From: an uncultured Flammeovirgaceae bacterium
Lineage (GTDB): Bacteria; Bacteroidota; Bacteroidia; Cytophagales; Cyclobacteriaceae
Direction: 5' to 3'
Assembly (NCBI GenBank): GCA_946886805.1
Contig: CAMPJM010000196.1
Location: 1-7,293 of the forward strand
Length of the DNA stretch: 7,293 nucleotides
This document shows positions 1 through 6,325 of the stretch, piece after piece. The notes under the pieces were generated by a model. That model saw nothing but the letters and a program-made list of their open reading frames with translations. It was not told the origin of the DNA and searched no databases. A program made the position numbers and the translations under genes. Positions within the stretch are counted from its first letter, which is position 1; each line of letters starts with the position of its first letter.

Positions 1-43
1 ACAGGCAGGAAGTAGCTGGTAGATAAATTTGAAGATGATAAAT

Positions 44-84
44 TAATTAAAGAAAATGCCGGAACAAATTGATCGCTCCGGCAT
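44..84 (-). terminator. Rho-independent terminator of the receptor gene
   Basis: An 8-bp perfect stem (ATGCCGGA at 56-63 pairing with TCCGGCAT at 77-84, 13-base loop) lies 38 bases past the stop codon of the leftward receptor gene. Read on the minus strand, the stem is followed by a T-rich run (TTTTCTTTAATTAATT), the classic intrinsic terminator layout. On the plus strand the stem is followed by A-rich sequence, so it should work mainly in the leftward direction. No gene can be supported in positions 1-122. Confidence 0.75.
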
Positions 85-122
85 AAAAATAAACTAAACA
101 TCTGTACTACATCAAAATTTTT

Positions 123-2555
123 CTAATTCGCTCTGTTCAATTCTTCCAAAGCGCTATCCCTCTTTTTCATTTCAAATTTTGCTCCTTTGTTGAACATATA
201 ACGAATGTTTACCTTGAAGCTTTGTGCGCTGAAATATTGGTCAAATGAGTTGATGTTTCCATCTATATTTGCGCTTCCCATTACCTGTCTGGTTCTGAAG
301 ATATCGGTGACGTTTAAGCTTACATCCAGTTTCTCTTCCATAAAAGATTTCTTTATCCCAGCATCTATCCACCATTGCGATTCTATTTTATATAGTCCAT
401 AAGCTAAGGGCCCTTGGTAGGCAGCACTTAATTCAAATTTTATGTCCTTAGGCAAAAGGAAATTGTTGGTAGTTTGGGCCATATAAAACATTTCTTCGTT
501 TTCTATCGGTGCTTTATCTAAAATGGTAGTGTAGTGTTGGTAAGCCACGACTATATTATTATTCATTCCCCATTTTGGATTTATCTGAATAGGTGCTACC
601 AAGGTCGCGCTTAAGTTTTTAAAATCATCTACGTTCCGTTGTGAAAATATGGTGGTTTTATCTTCGTTGTTTTGCTCTGGAATTTCTGCCATAAAGTCTT
701 CTGTAATAGCATATCCTAAAATCAAATTATAATTATTTTTTAAGGTTTGCTTTAATTCAAAGGAATTAGTGTATTGTGGCCTCAGGTAGGGATTTCCTGT
801 TGCCCAAGTGTAGGGATCGAGGTAGAAAATAAAGGGGTTCAGGTTGTCATAACGAGGCCTGTCGATTCTACGGCTATAGTTATAGCTGATCTGATAATTA
901 TCGCTTACCTTCTGTTGTATGAAAATGCTCGGAAATAGGTTCGTGTAATCTCTTGGCGTAGTCTGATTTAAAGTCACAGATTTTCCTTCTGCTACCGTTT
1001 TTTCTGCCCTCAAGCCTGCTTGTACATTCCATACTTCACTTAGTTTAGCATTGAAATTGGCATAAGCTGCATAAATATGTTCGGTATAGATAAAATGATT
1101 GCTTCTTTTCGGATCTCTTATTTTATGCTCATCCTCTATTGTATAGAAATTCAGCTGGTTATCTGATTTTACATAACTTGCCTTTGCTCCTAATTCAAGT
1201 TTTCCAAAGTCTTTTACTTTTTTTGTAAAGTCTACCTTTGCGGAATAGATATCATAATAGGTGGGATTATCTGATGTCAGTAATTCCTCCTCGACCAGAT
1301 TGCTGTTTTCCAGGGAATAATATCTGTTATTAAAATCAGCATTTCCTTCATTGTTTAACCTCACATAGTCGATGTCTGCCGATAATTCTGTCCCTGCCGT
1401 ATCAAATTTGCCAACATAATGCAAATTAAACGTGCCATTGCTAAATTGATAAGCGGTATAGTTGTCTGCATCAATAAATAGATTGTTTTCAGGAGCACCG
1501 TTTTTTAAATAGGAATCTGTTTTGAAATCATGGGCTGCATCGTGGTAGGACAGATTGGCCATTATGCCGATGCTGTGTTTTTCATTAATATCAAAATCTG
1601 TACCCAATCGGAGAGAGGGGGTGTAGCGAACCACCTCTTCTCTACCGGTTTGATCGAATCGTGTGCTCGCACCGGATTCATTAAATTCCCTCACCATAGT
1701 ACTGGTTCTTACCCAAGGCCTTTTGGCCATATCCAGATTGGCAAAAGAACTCCACTTTCCTTTTTTGATATTGATATTTCCGCCAAAAGAATAACCATGG
1801 AGCGTTCTGTATTCATAGCCACCATAAATGCTGCCGTTAATTCCAGCCAGTTCATTCTTTTTTAAAGTGATATTGATAATACCTGAGGCTCCTTCAGCAT
1901 CATACCTTGCAGAAGGATTGGTGATAATCTCAAGGTTTTTTATGTTTTCAGCGGACATTCCTTCGAGCATATTCTGAAGTTCCCGGGCTGACAGATAAGT
2001 GGGTCTTCCATCGACCATAATTTTAACGCCTCCTTTGCCATTGAGTTGGATGTTGCCATCTTGATCTACCCAAACGCCGGGAGCTTTTGCAAGGATATCA
2101 AAAGCAGAACTTCCTGCTGCCAGTGCAGTTCCTTCAATGCTCACTACCATTTTGTCGACTTCGTTCACAATGGTGGGACGCAAGGATTGTACAGTGACTT
2201 CTTCGAGCTGCTGTACATCTTCTTTTATGGTAATTGCGCCGAATTCTTTTTGGTTATTTGTGTCCGTGATTTCAAATGATTTGGTTTCATAATTAGCAAA
2301 ACCGATAGCACTTATTCTCAACAAATATTTTCCTGTAGAAGGAGATTTGATTTTGAACTTGCCCACTTCATCAGTAACTGATCCTGTTACAAGAGAAGAA
2401 TCCGCAGTTTTTAATAGAGCCACATTGGCATAACTAACGTCTGAACCTTTTTCGTCCCTGATCTGGCCTGTGATCATTCCATCGGATTGTGCGAATCCCT
2501 GTTGTGCAAATAAAAATATAAAAAGGCTTGCTAAAATTTTGTAATAAGTGTTCAT
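123..2555 (-). CDS. TonB-dependent receptor-like outer-membrane beta-barrel protein
   Basis: An outer-membrane beta-barrel protein of 810 residues, resembling the Bacteroidota 'outer membrane beta-barrel family' (OMP_b-brl_3 type) rather than SusC. Residues 1-22 form a signal peptide with probable cleavage at FA|Q. Residues about 27-110 are a carboxypeptidase-D regulatory-like beta-sandwich (ITGQIRDEKG...YANVAL; GKFKIKSPSTGKYLLRISAIGF). LEEVTVQ at 117-123 marks the switch to the plug, about 130-235, containing VDGRPTYLS and the family hallmark NPSARYDAEG at 213-222. The remainder is rich in amphipathic alternating strands and ends with the strand FKVNIRYMF plus a short charged tail. The length is normal and there is no frameshift. 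It presumably takes up a ligand through TonB-ExbBD, but the substrate cannot be told: there is no SusD partner or other transport gene beside it. The ATG at 2555 directly precedes the signal peptide. It is probably monocistronic, with its own terminator. Confidence 0.9.
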   Translation of the reverse strand: MNTYYKILASLFIFLFAQQGFAQSDGMITGQIRDEKGSDVSYANVALLKTADSSLVTGSVTDEVGKFKIKSPSTGKYLLRISAIGFANYETKSFEITDTNNQKEFGAITIKEDVQQLEEVTVQSLRPTIVNEVDKMVVSIEGTALAAGSSAFDILAKAPGVWVDQDGNIQLNGKGGVKIMVDGRPTYLSARELQNMLEGMSAENIKNLEIITNPSARYDAEGASGIINITLKKNELAGINGSIYGGYEYRTLHGYSFGGNINIKKGKWSSFANLDMAKRPWVRTSTMVREFNESGASTRFDQTGREEVVRYTPSLRLGTDFDINEKHSIGIMANLSYHDAAHDFKTDSYLKNGAPENNLFIDADNYTAYQFSNGTFNLHYVGKFDTAGTELSADIDYVRLNNEGNADFNNRYYSLENSNLVEEELLTSDNPTYYDIYSAKVDFTKKVKDFGKLELGAKASYVKSDNQLNFYTIEDEHKIRDPKRSNHFIYTEHIYAAYANFNAKLSEVWNVQAGLRAEKTVAEGKSVTLNQTTPRDYTNLFPSIFIQQKVSDNYQISYNYSRRIDRPRYDNLNPFIFYLDPYTWATGNPYLRPQYTNSFELKQTLKNNYNLILGYAITEDFMAEIPEQNNEDKTTIFSQRNVDDFKNLSATLVAPIQINPKWGMNNNIVVAYQHYTTILDKAPIENEEMFYMAQTTNNFLLPKDIKFELSAAYQGPLAYGLYKIESQWWIDAGIKKSFMEEKLDVSLNVTDIFRTRQVMGSANIDGNINSFDQYFSAQSFKVNIRYMFNKGAKFEMKKRDSALEELNRAN

Positions 2556-2647
2556 GTCGAATAAATTATATTTCTAATGCAGGGATATTAGTAAGGATCG
2601 TGCCAAAGGGAAAAAGCCTTTCTGTTGCGTGTTAAGGCCGTATTTTC

Positions 2648-2663
2648 TGAAAATTGATTTTCA
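2648..2663. repeat. Short inverted repeat upstream of receptor gene
   Basis: TGAAAAT (2648-2654) and ATTTTCA (2657-2663) form a perfect 7-bp inverted repeat with a 2-base spacer, about 95 bases upstream of the receptor start codon. It could be an operator or simply AT-rich chance symmetry. A second weak inverted repeat follows (TTCATTA 2670-2676 / TAATGAA 2691-2697). Confidence 0.3.
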
Positions 2664-2728
2664 TAATTGTTCATTATCGAACAGAAAGTGTAATGAATTC
2701 GAACATTATAGAGTGGCTAGATTATTTA

Positions 2729-2774
2729 AATCCTGTTTATCCTATAATCCCACGAATCCGGATTCAGACAATAG
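2729..2774 (+). repeat. 46-base direct repeat, copy 1 (degenerate)
   Basis: This copy matches 2861-2906 at 37 of 46 positions by hand alignment without gaps. It divides into units of 9, 8, 9, 9 and 9 bases, four starting with AATCC or TATCC and the last reading TCAGACAAT. It is more diverged than copy 2 (for example CACG where copy 2 has TGTA). The pair brackets the REP-like hairpin. Confidence 0.7.
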
Positions 2775-2806
2775 TGCTGAAGAAAATTTTGACTACTCCT
2801 ATTTTA

Positions 2807-2829
2807 GCCACGGGCTAAAGCCACGTGGC
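2807..2829. repeat. REP-like hairpin (GCCACGGGC-TAAA-GCCACGTGGC)
   Basis: GCCACG-GGC and GCC-A-CGTGGC form a 9-bp GC-rich stem with a one-base bulge and a TAAA loop, standing out from the AT-rich surroundings. The form 'GCCACGGGCTAAAGCC(C)GTGGC' is, from memory, a common dispersed REP-type palindrome in Bacteroidota and other phyla, associated with REP-associated tyrosine transposases. No such transposase gene lies in the window, so this would be an orphan, slightly decayed copy. A role as a transcription-stopping or mRNA-stabilising hairpin is possible, but its position far upstream of both start codons does not favour it. Confidence 0.6.
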
Positions 2830-2860
2830 AATGGATATGGCCTCCTCTCCGGTTTTTTTT

Positions 2861-2906
2861 AATCCTGTTAATCCAAAAATCCTGTAAATCCTGATTCAGA
2901 CAATGG
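2861..2906 (+). repeat. 46-base direct repeat, copy 2
   Basis: This is the cleaner copy of the 46-base repeat. It reads as units AATCCTGTT, AATCCAAA, AATCCTGTA, AATCCTGAT and TCAGACAAT, a nonamer-phased array with one 8-base unit. Copy 1 keeps the same 9-8-9-9-9 phasing. Similar 'AATCCTGTTAATCC...GATTCAGACAAT' stretches are, as I recall, scattered through Bacteroidota genomes; I could not check this here. Confidence 0.7.
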
Positions 2907-2965
2907 GGAACTGTCAATATAATTCTCACGACATTCTAAACCCTTAAAAAATGTTGATTACGAAA

Positions 2966-2985
2966 TTTTCCTACATGTAGGGAAA
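2966..2985. promoter_or_regulatory. Near-perfect 20-base palindrome, possible operator
   Basis: TTTTCCTACA (2966-2975) and TGTAGGGAAA (2976-2985) form a dyad with 9 of 10 positions paired and a G-T at the tenth, around a perfect CTACATGTAG core. It lies about 96 bases upstream of the beta-CASP start codon. It has no spacer, little GC and no following T-run oriented as a terminator, which favours a dimeric DNA-binding protein's site over a terminator. The regulator is unknown. Confidence 0.4.
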
Positions 2986-3067
2986 ATCTTCCTTTTTATC
3001 GTTTATCAAAAATCTTTTTGGCTAATTTTAAAGTTCTTTAATTGATCCCTTATTAGATCCTTAAAAA

Positions 3068-3078
3068 ATTCAGACAAT
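3068..3078 (+). repeat. Third copy of the repeat end ATTCAGACAAT
   Basis: These 11 bases are identical to the ends of both 46-base repeats (2762-2772 and 2894-2904) and end 3 bases before the ATG of the beta-CASP gene. Upstream, GATCCC and GATCC at 3044-3060 loosely echo the AATCC units, so this may be a worn third copy that now forms the leader of the gene. Confidence 0.5.
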
Positions 3079-3081
3079 TAT

Positions 3082-4482
3082 ATGCAGATTCAATTTTTAG
3101 GAGCAGCAAGAACTGTTACTGGCAGCAAGCATCTTATTACTACCGACCAAAATAAACGAATTTTACTGGACTGCGGCCTTTTTCAGGATAGAGGTGCTGA
3201 TAACAACACCCTAAATAGGAATTTTGATTTTGATCCCTCGGAAATTGATTTTTTAATACTCTCTCATGCTCATATAGATCATTCTGGCAATATTCCTTTT
3301 CTTGTTAAGGCTGGATTTAAAGGAACCATTTATGCTACTGCCGCAACTTATGACCTTTGTGAAATAATGCTTGCAGATAGTGCCAGGATACAGGAACAGG
3401 ATGTCTATTACATTAATAAAAGAAGAAAAAGGGACGGCAAAAAATTATACGAGCCTTTGTATACAGAAGAGGATGTAACAAAGGCATTAAAACTATTTAA
3501 AACGGTTCCTTATCTCAAATGGAAATCATTGGACGAAAATATAAAATTTCAATTTACTGATGCCGGCCATATCATAGGCAGTGCTTCTGTTCATTTGGAG
3601 ATAAAAGAGGCTCAGGCGACAAAAAAGGTCACTTTTACTGGTGATATCGGGAGGTCTAACGATAAGCTATTGGCTGCTCCGGGATTTTTCCCACAGGCAG
3701 ATTTTATAATCTGCGAATCAACTTATGGCGACAGGTTACACACCAATACGGAACATGCCACGCAGCTTTTATTGGACGCTGTTTTAAATACTTGCGTACA
3801 TAAAAAAGGGAAACTTATTATTCCGGCTTTTAGTCTTGGAAGAACTCAGGAAATTGTTTATACCCTTGATAGGTTGGTAAATACAGGTCTTATGCCTAAA
3901 GTACCCGTTTACGTGGATAGCCCATTGTCTGTAAATGCAACGGATATTATGAGGAAGCATAAATATCTATTTAATGAGAAGCTTCAGGATTATATGGATC
4001 ATGATCCGGATCCCTTCGGGTTTAGTCAGTTACATTATATCAGGGAGGTTCAGGAATCAAAAAGGCTAAATTTTAAGGATGAGCCATGTATAATTATTTC
4101 TTCATCAGGAATGATGGAGGCCGGCCGGATAAAGCATCATCTAAAAAATAATATTTCGTCGCCTGCCAATACAATTTTAATAGTGGGCTATTGTACCCCT
4201 AAATCATTGGGCGGAAGGTTAATTGCGGGCGATGATGTAGTGAAAATTTTTGGAGAAGAGTATCAGGTAAAAGCAGATATAAGAGTGATTGATTCTTATA
4301 GCGCGCATGCAGATTATAAAGAGATTCTGAATTATTTAGCCTGTCAGGATAAGGAAAAGATTAAAAATATTTTTCTCGTACATGGCGACCCAGGGGCACA
4401 GCAGGCATTTAAGCAAAGATTAAAAGAAGCAGGATATCAAAACGTGCGCAATCCTTTTCATGGAGAAAAAATAGAGCTTTAA
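3082..4482 (+). CDS. Beta-CASP metallo-beta-lactamase-fold ribonuclease-type protein
   Basis: A cytoplasmic two-zinc hydrolase of 466 residues in the CPSF-73/Ysh1-like group of bacterial beta-CASP proteins, whose studied members act as RNA endo- or exonucleases. All motifs are visible: D30 (LLDCG), the zinc motif SHAHIDHSG (H62, H64, D66, H67), H163 (DAGHIIGSA), D188 (TFTGDIGR), and beta-CASP motifs A (E212 in CESTYGD), B (H409 in SYSAHAD) and C (H434 in FLVHGD). A histidine at motif C is typical of RNA- rather than DNA-acting members. A SSGMMEAGR segment at 340-349 and GGRL at 377-380 are further family hallmarks. There is no KH domain as in archaeal CPSF proteins, and it is shorter than RNase J (about 550). 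The ATG start fits the beta-strand MQIQFLGAARTVTGS at which family members begin. It appears to be a single-gene unit. The RNA target is unknown. Confidence 0.92.
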   Translation: MQIQFLGAARTVTGSKHLITTDQNKRILLDCGLFQDRGADNNTLNRNFDFDPSEIDFLILSHAHIDHSGNIPFLVKAGFKGTIYATAATYDLCEIMLADSARIQEQDVYYINKRRKRDGKKLYEPLYTEEDVTKALKLFKTVPYLKWKSLDENIKFQFTDAGHIIGSASVHLEIKEAQATKKVTFTGDIGRSNDKLLAAPGFFPQADFIICESTYGDRLHTNTEHATQLLLDAVLNTCVHKKGKLIIPAFSLGRTQEIVYTLDRLVNTGLMPKVPVYVDSPLSVNATDIMRKHKYLFNEKLQDYMDHDPDPFGFSQLHYIREVQESKRLNFKDEPCIIISSSGMMEAGRIKHHLKNNISSPANTILIVGYCTPKSLGGRLIAGDDVVKIFGEEYQVKADIRVIDSYSAHADYKEILNYLACQDKEKIKNIFLVHGDPGAQQAFKQRLKEAGYQNVRNPFHGEKIEL

Positions 4483-4488
4483 ATTATA

Positions 4489-4956
4489 TCAGTTCCTCGC
4501 CAATTTTCTTTTTTCACTGCTGCCGAACGAATAACCTTTCATTGCAAAGTATCCGAAGATGAGATGGGCAAAAAATAGTTGAATATAAAATTCTTTTAAG
4601 TGAGTTTTTGGGGGATTTGGATGAATCTTAAATGTCAGGTTCCAAATAATAATACCAAATATACCTGAAATTGCCCCAAGGGTTATTCCGCTAATCAGGT
4701 TAGGCTTCACCGCCGATTTTGTCCAAATTCTGTCATAAACTGTAGAAAAGAAAAAGCCAACGGAATAGTGGAGCAGCCAGCCCGTAATATGATTTTTAGA
4801 AGGAGATACTTTAATGATACCTGCCCTTGAAACGAGTTTGTTTAGAAGTTCGGGTTCTTTAAATTGCTTCTTCCTCATTTTTGCCATTACATAGCTAAAA
4901 GAAGTCATAAACGTTGTACCTGCTATTGCTGCAATAGTTATCTTTAGTAATCTCAT
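4489..4956 (-). CDS. Small four-helix membrane protein, unknown function
   Basis: A 155-residue protein that I do not recognise as a named family. It has four likely membrane helices: about 4-25 (KITIAAIAGTTFMTSFSYVMA), 58-76 (GWLLHYSVGFFFSTVYDRIW region), 88-108 (ISGITLGAISGIFGIIIWNL) and 123-142 (FYIQLFFAHLIFGYFAM). A basic stretch (AKMRKKQFKEPELLNKLV) sits between helices 1 and 2, and the C-terminal tail is basic (KRKLARN). Polar residues within the helices (H63, H131, and a glycine-rich third helix) hint at a bundle with internal contacts. I chose the ATG at 4956; a TTG directly before it (4959) would add one residue. It starts 31 bases after the anti-sigma stop on the same strand, with no terminator between, so it is probably cotranscribed with the sigma/anti-sigma pair. 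Its stop lies 6 bases from the convergent beta-CASP stop. Confidence 0.8.
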   Translation of the reverse strand: MRLLKITIAAIAGTTFMTSFSYVMAKMRKKQFKEPELLNKLVSRAGIIKVSPSKNHITGWLLHYSVGFFFSTVYDRIWTKSAVKPNLISGITLGAISGIFGIIIWNLTFKIHPNPPKTHLKEFYIQLFFAHLIFGYFAMKGYSFGSSEKRKLARN

Positions 4957-4987
4957 CAAAAGATAAGCTATTTTCCAGCTCGGGTGT

Positions 4988-6325
4988 TTAATTTTTTTTC
5001 CTCAGATTGACAGGGATTGTCACTATTACCTGTTGCCTTACTGTTTGTTCTCCGGATTTTGCGGGTATCCATTCCGACCCTTCCTTTACTAATTGTATTG
5101 CTGCTTCGTCCAATCCATAGCCAATAGCATCGATAATTTTAAAATTTGTTAAAGTAGCATCCGCCTCTACAAAAAATGACAACTTAATCTTTCCCCTGAC
5201 ACCCTCCTTAATTGCTCCTTCTGTAGACAAATTTTCTTTGAGATATTTATTGAATTTTCGGTTTCCATTTACTGGTTTCGGAGGGCTTGGTGACTCAACG
5301 GTAACGGCTGCGCCAGTTACATCACTTCTCTTTTGAGTACCATATCCCACTACTACCACTTCATTTAAAGCCACCATGTCTGGCTCTAATATGGTGGTTA
5401 AGCTTGTGGTGGTATCTTGTATAGGGATTTCTGCTGTCGCATAGCCAATAAAGCTAATTTGAATTGCCGTATCTGAGTCAGGTATGCCAAGCTTATACTC
5501 CCCATTAATGTCAGAAATTACGCCTTTTGTACTTCCTTTTAAAATAATATCTGCACCGGGAACCGGAGCTCCTGACTCATCCAGGATTTTTCCTGAAATA
5601 AATTTTTGATTCGCCAACTTTAGCCGTCTATCCGAGGGAATTCCCATAGATTTACTAGCAAAAGATTCTCGCTCTTCAAAAGGTTCAAGTTCAATGCTTT
5701 CAAGCTTCCCTTCTTCCATTGGTGCTTCTTCCAAATTTATGTCTGCTATTTCTTCTTCTTCTTCTTCTTCACTATCGTAAACTTCAGAAGCAGATTCTTC
5801 CGATAGATTATAACTATAGCTGTTGCTGGAGCTTTCTTTTTTATTCTGATTTACCGCTAACGTGTTTTCTATTGTAGTGATTTTTTCTGGAGCAGTCGCA
5901 TCTGTTTCTAATTCCTCCAAAGGCTTACTTGCTATAAATGGGAGATTTTCCTCTTTTGATGATTCCTTTTTGACAATTTTACTTTCCGAATTATTGGTTT
6001 TGTCGAGGATTAAAAATATTGAAACAGAGGATAATAATACTATCGCAACAACAGCTGCCCATCTTAGGTACGGAACACCCGCTTTGTTATTGTTTCTGAT
6101 TTTATCCGAAAGCCTTCCTTTTAGTTCCTCCACAGAAAAGGCAATTTCTTCAGGTTCTAAAAAGGAGATACCTTCCAAAGCATCGCTGCACAAATCACAG
6201 GATAGCAAATGCATTTCTACCTGATGCATTTCTGTATCATTCATCTTTCCCTCATTATACCTGATTAGTTGGTGCTGAGAAAGATGTGGGTTTTGATTGC
6301 TATATTTTTCCCGATCTTTATTCAT
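4988..6325 (-). CDS. Transmembrane anti-sigma factor with carboxypeptidase-regulatory, SusC-like and TonB C-terminal-like segments
   Basis: A 445-residue multidomain protein, probably the membrane antagonist of the sigma factor encoded just upstream. Residues 1-52 hold a zinc-finger-type anti-sigma motif (H39-x3-C43-x2-C46, HLLSCDLC, with H14 or H18 as a further ligand and the LIRYNEGKM helix). One membrane helix spans 89-107 (WAAVVAIVLLSSVSIFLIL). Residues 109-240 are a polar acidic linker with seven consecutive Glu (186-192). Residues 242-315 are a carboxypeptidase-D regulatory-like domain (ISGKILDESGAPVPGADIIL ... INGEYKL ... IQISFIGY). Residues 320-339 (LNEVVVVGYGTQKRSDVTGA) look like the receptor segment leading into a SusC plug, but no plug follows. 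Residues 358-442 resemble the TonB C-terminal domain (FNKYLKENL ... GVRGKIKLSFFVEAD ... LDEAAIQLVKEGSEWIPA). The predicted topology is N-in, C-periplasmic. The ATG overlaps the sigma stop by 8 bases. Annotation as 'energy transducer TonB' would miss the anti-sigma part. This is not FecR-like. Function is inferred from domains and position. Confidence 0.87.
   Translation of the reverse strand: MNKDREKYSNQNPHLSQHQLIRYNEGKMNDTEMHQVEMHLLSCDLCSDALEGISFLEPEEIAFSVEELKGRLSDKIRNNNKAGVPYLRWAAVVAIVLLSSVSIFLILDKTNNSESKIVKKESSKEENLPFIASKPLEELETDATAPEKITTIENTLAVNQNKKESSSNSYSYNLSEESASEVYDSEEEEEEEIADINLEEAPMEEGKLESIELEPFEERESFASKSMGIPSDRRLKLANQKFISGKILDESGAPVPGADIILKGSTKGVISDINGEYKLGIPDSDTAIQISFIGYATAEIPIQDTTTSLTTILEPDMVALNEVVVVGYGTQKRSDVTGAAVTVESPSPPKPVNGNRKFNKYLKENLSTEGAIKEGVRGKIKLSFFVEADATLTNFKIIDAIGYGLDEAAIQLVKEGSEWIPAKSGEQTVRQQVIVTIPVNLRKKN
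5750..5770 (-). repeat. (GAA)7 trinucleotide repeat inside the anti-sigma gene
   Basis: Seven uninterrupted TTC triplets on the plus strand read as seven GAA codons (Glu186-192) in the acidic periplasmic linker. Slippage would add or remove whole Glu residues without breaking the frame. Confidence 0.9.

Larger units (their letters stand above)
2556..3081. other. 526-base divergent intergenic region, repeat-rich
   Basis: This region separates the divergent receptor and beta-CASP genes and must hold both promoters, although I see no convincing Bacteroidota-type promoter (TTG ... TAnnTTTG) on either strand. It contains a 7-bp inverted repeat at 2648-2663, a pair of 46-base direct repeats (2729-2774 and 2861-2906), a REP-like hairpin at 2807-2829 and a 20-base palindrome at 2966-2985. 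It also has a copy of ATTCAGACAAT just before the rightward start codon. Open frames crossing it lack coding character. I conclude that it is non-coding and partly made of dispersed repeat elements. Confidence 0.75.

Noticed and set aside
1..26. Possible C-terminal tail of a rightward gene (frame 3, RQEVAGR then stop)
   Set aside because: Seven codons give no coding evidence, and the frame cannot be told from chance.
1530..1865. 111-codon plus-strand open frame opposite the receptor gene
   Set aside because: It is fully antisense to the beta-barrel coding region and has no independent signal.
2629..2862. 77-codon open frame on the plus strand in the repeat-rich spacer
   Set aside because: It runs through the direct repeat and REP-like hairpin (giving FSHGLKPRGNGYG), has no ATG at its start and shows no protein character. 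It is a spurious frame of a dispersed repeat.
3015..3046. Possible Bacteroidota promoter TTTTTG ... TAATTG upstream of the beta-CASP gene
   Set aside because: The -7 element lacks the TAnnTTTG form, and the AT-rich background makes such matches common.
5308..5590. Reading the carboxypeptidase-regulatory domain plus VVVGYG stretch as the remnant of a broken SusC receptor gene
   Set aside because: The frame is continuous from the anti-sigma start through to an ordered TonB-like C-terminal domain with no stop or frameshift, so it looks like an intact multidomain protein.
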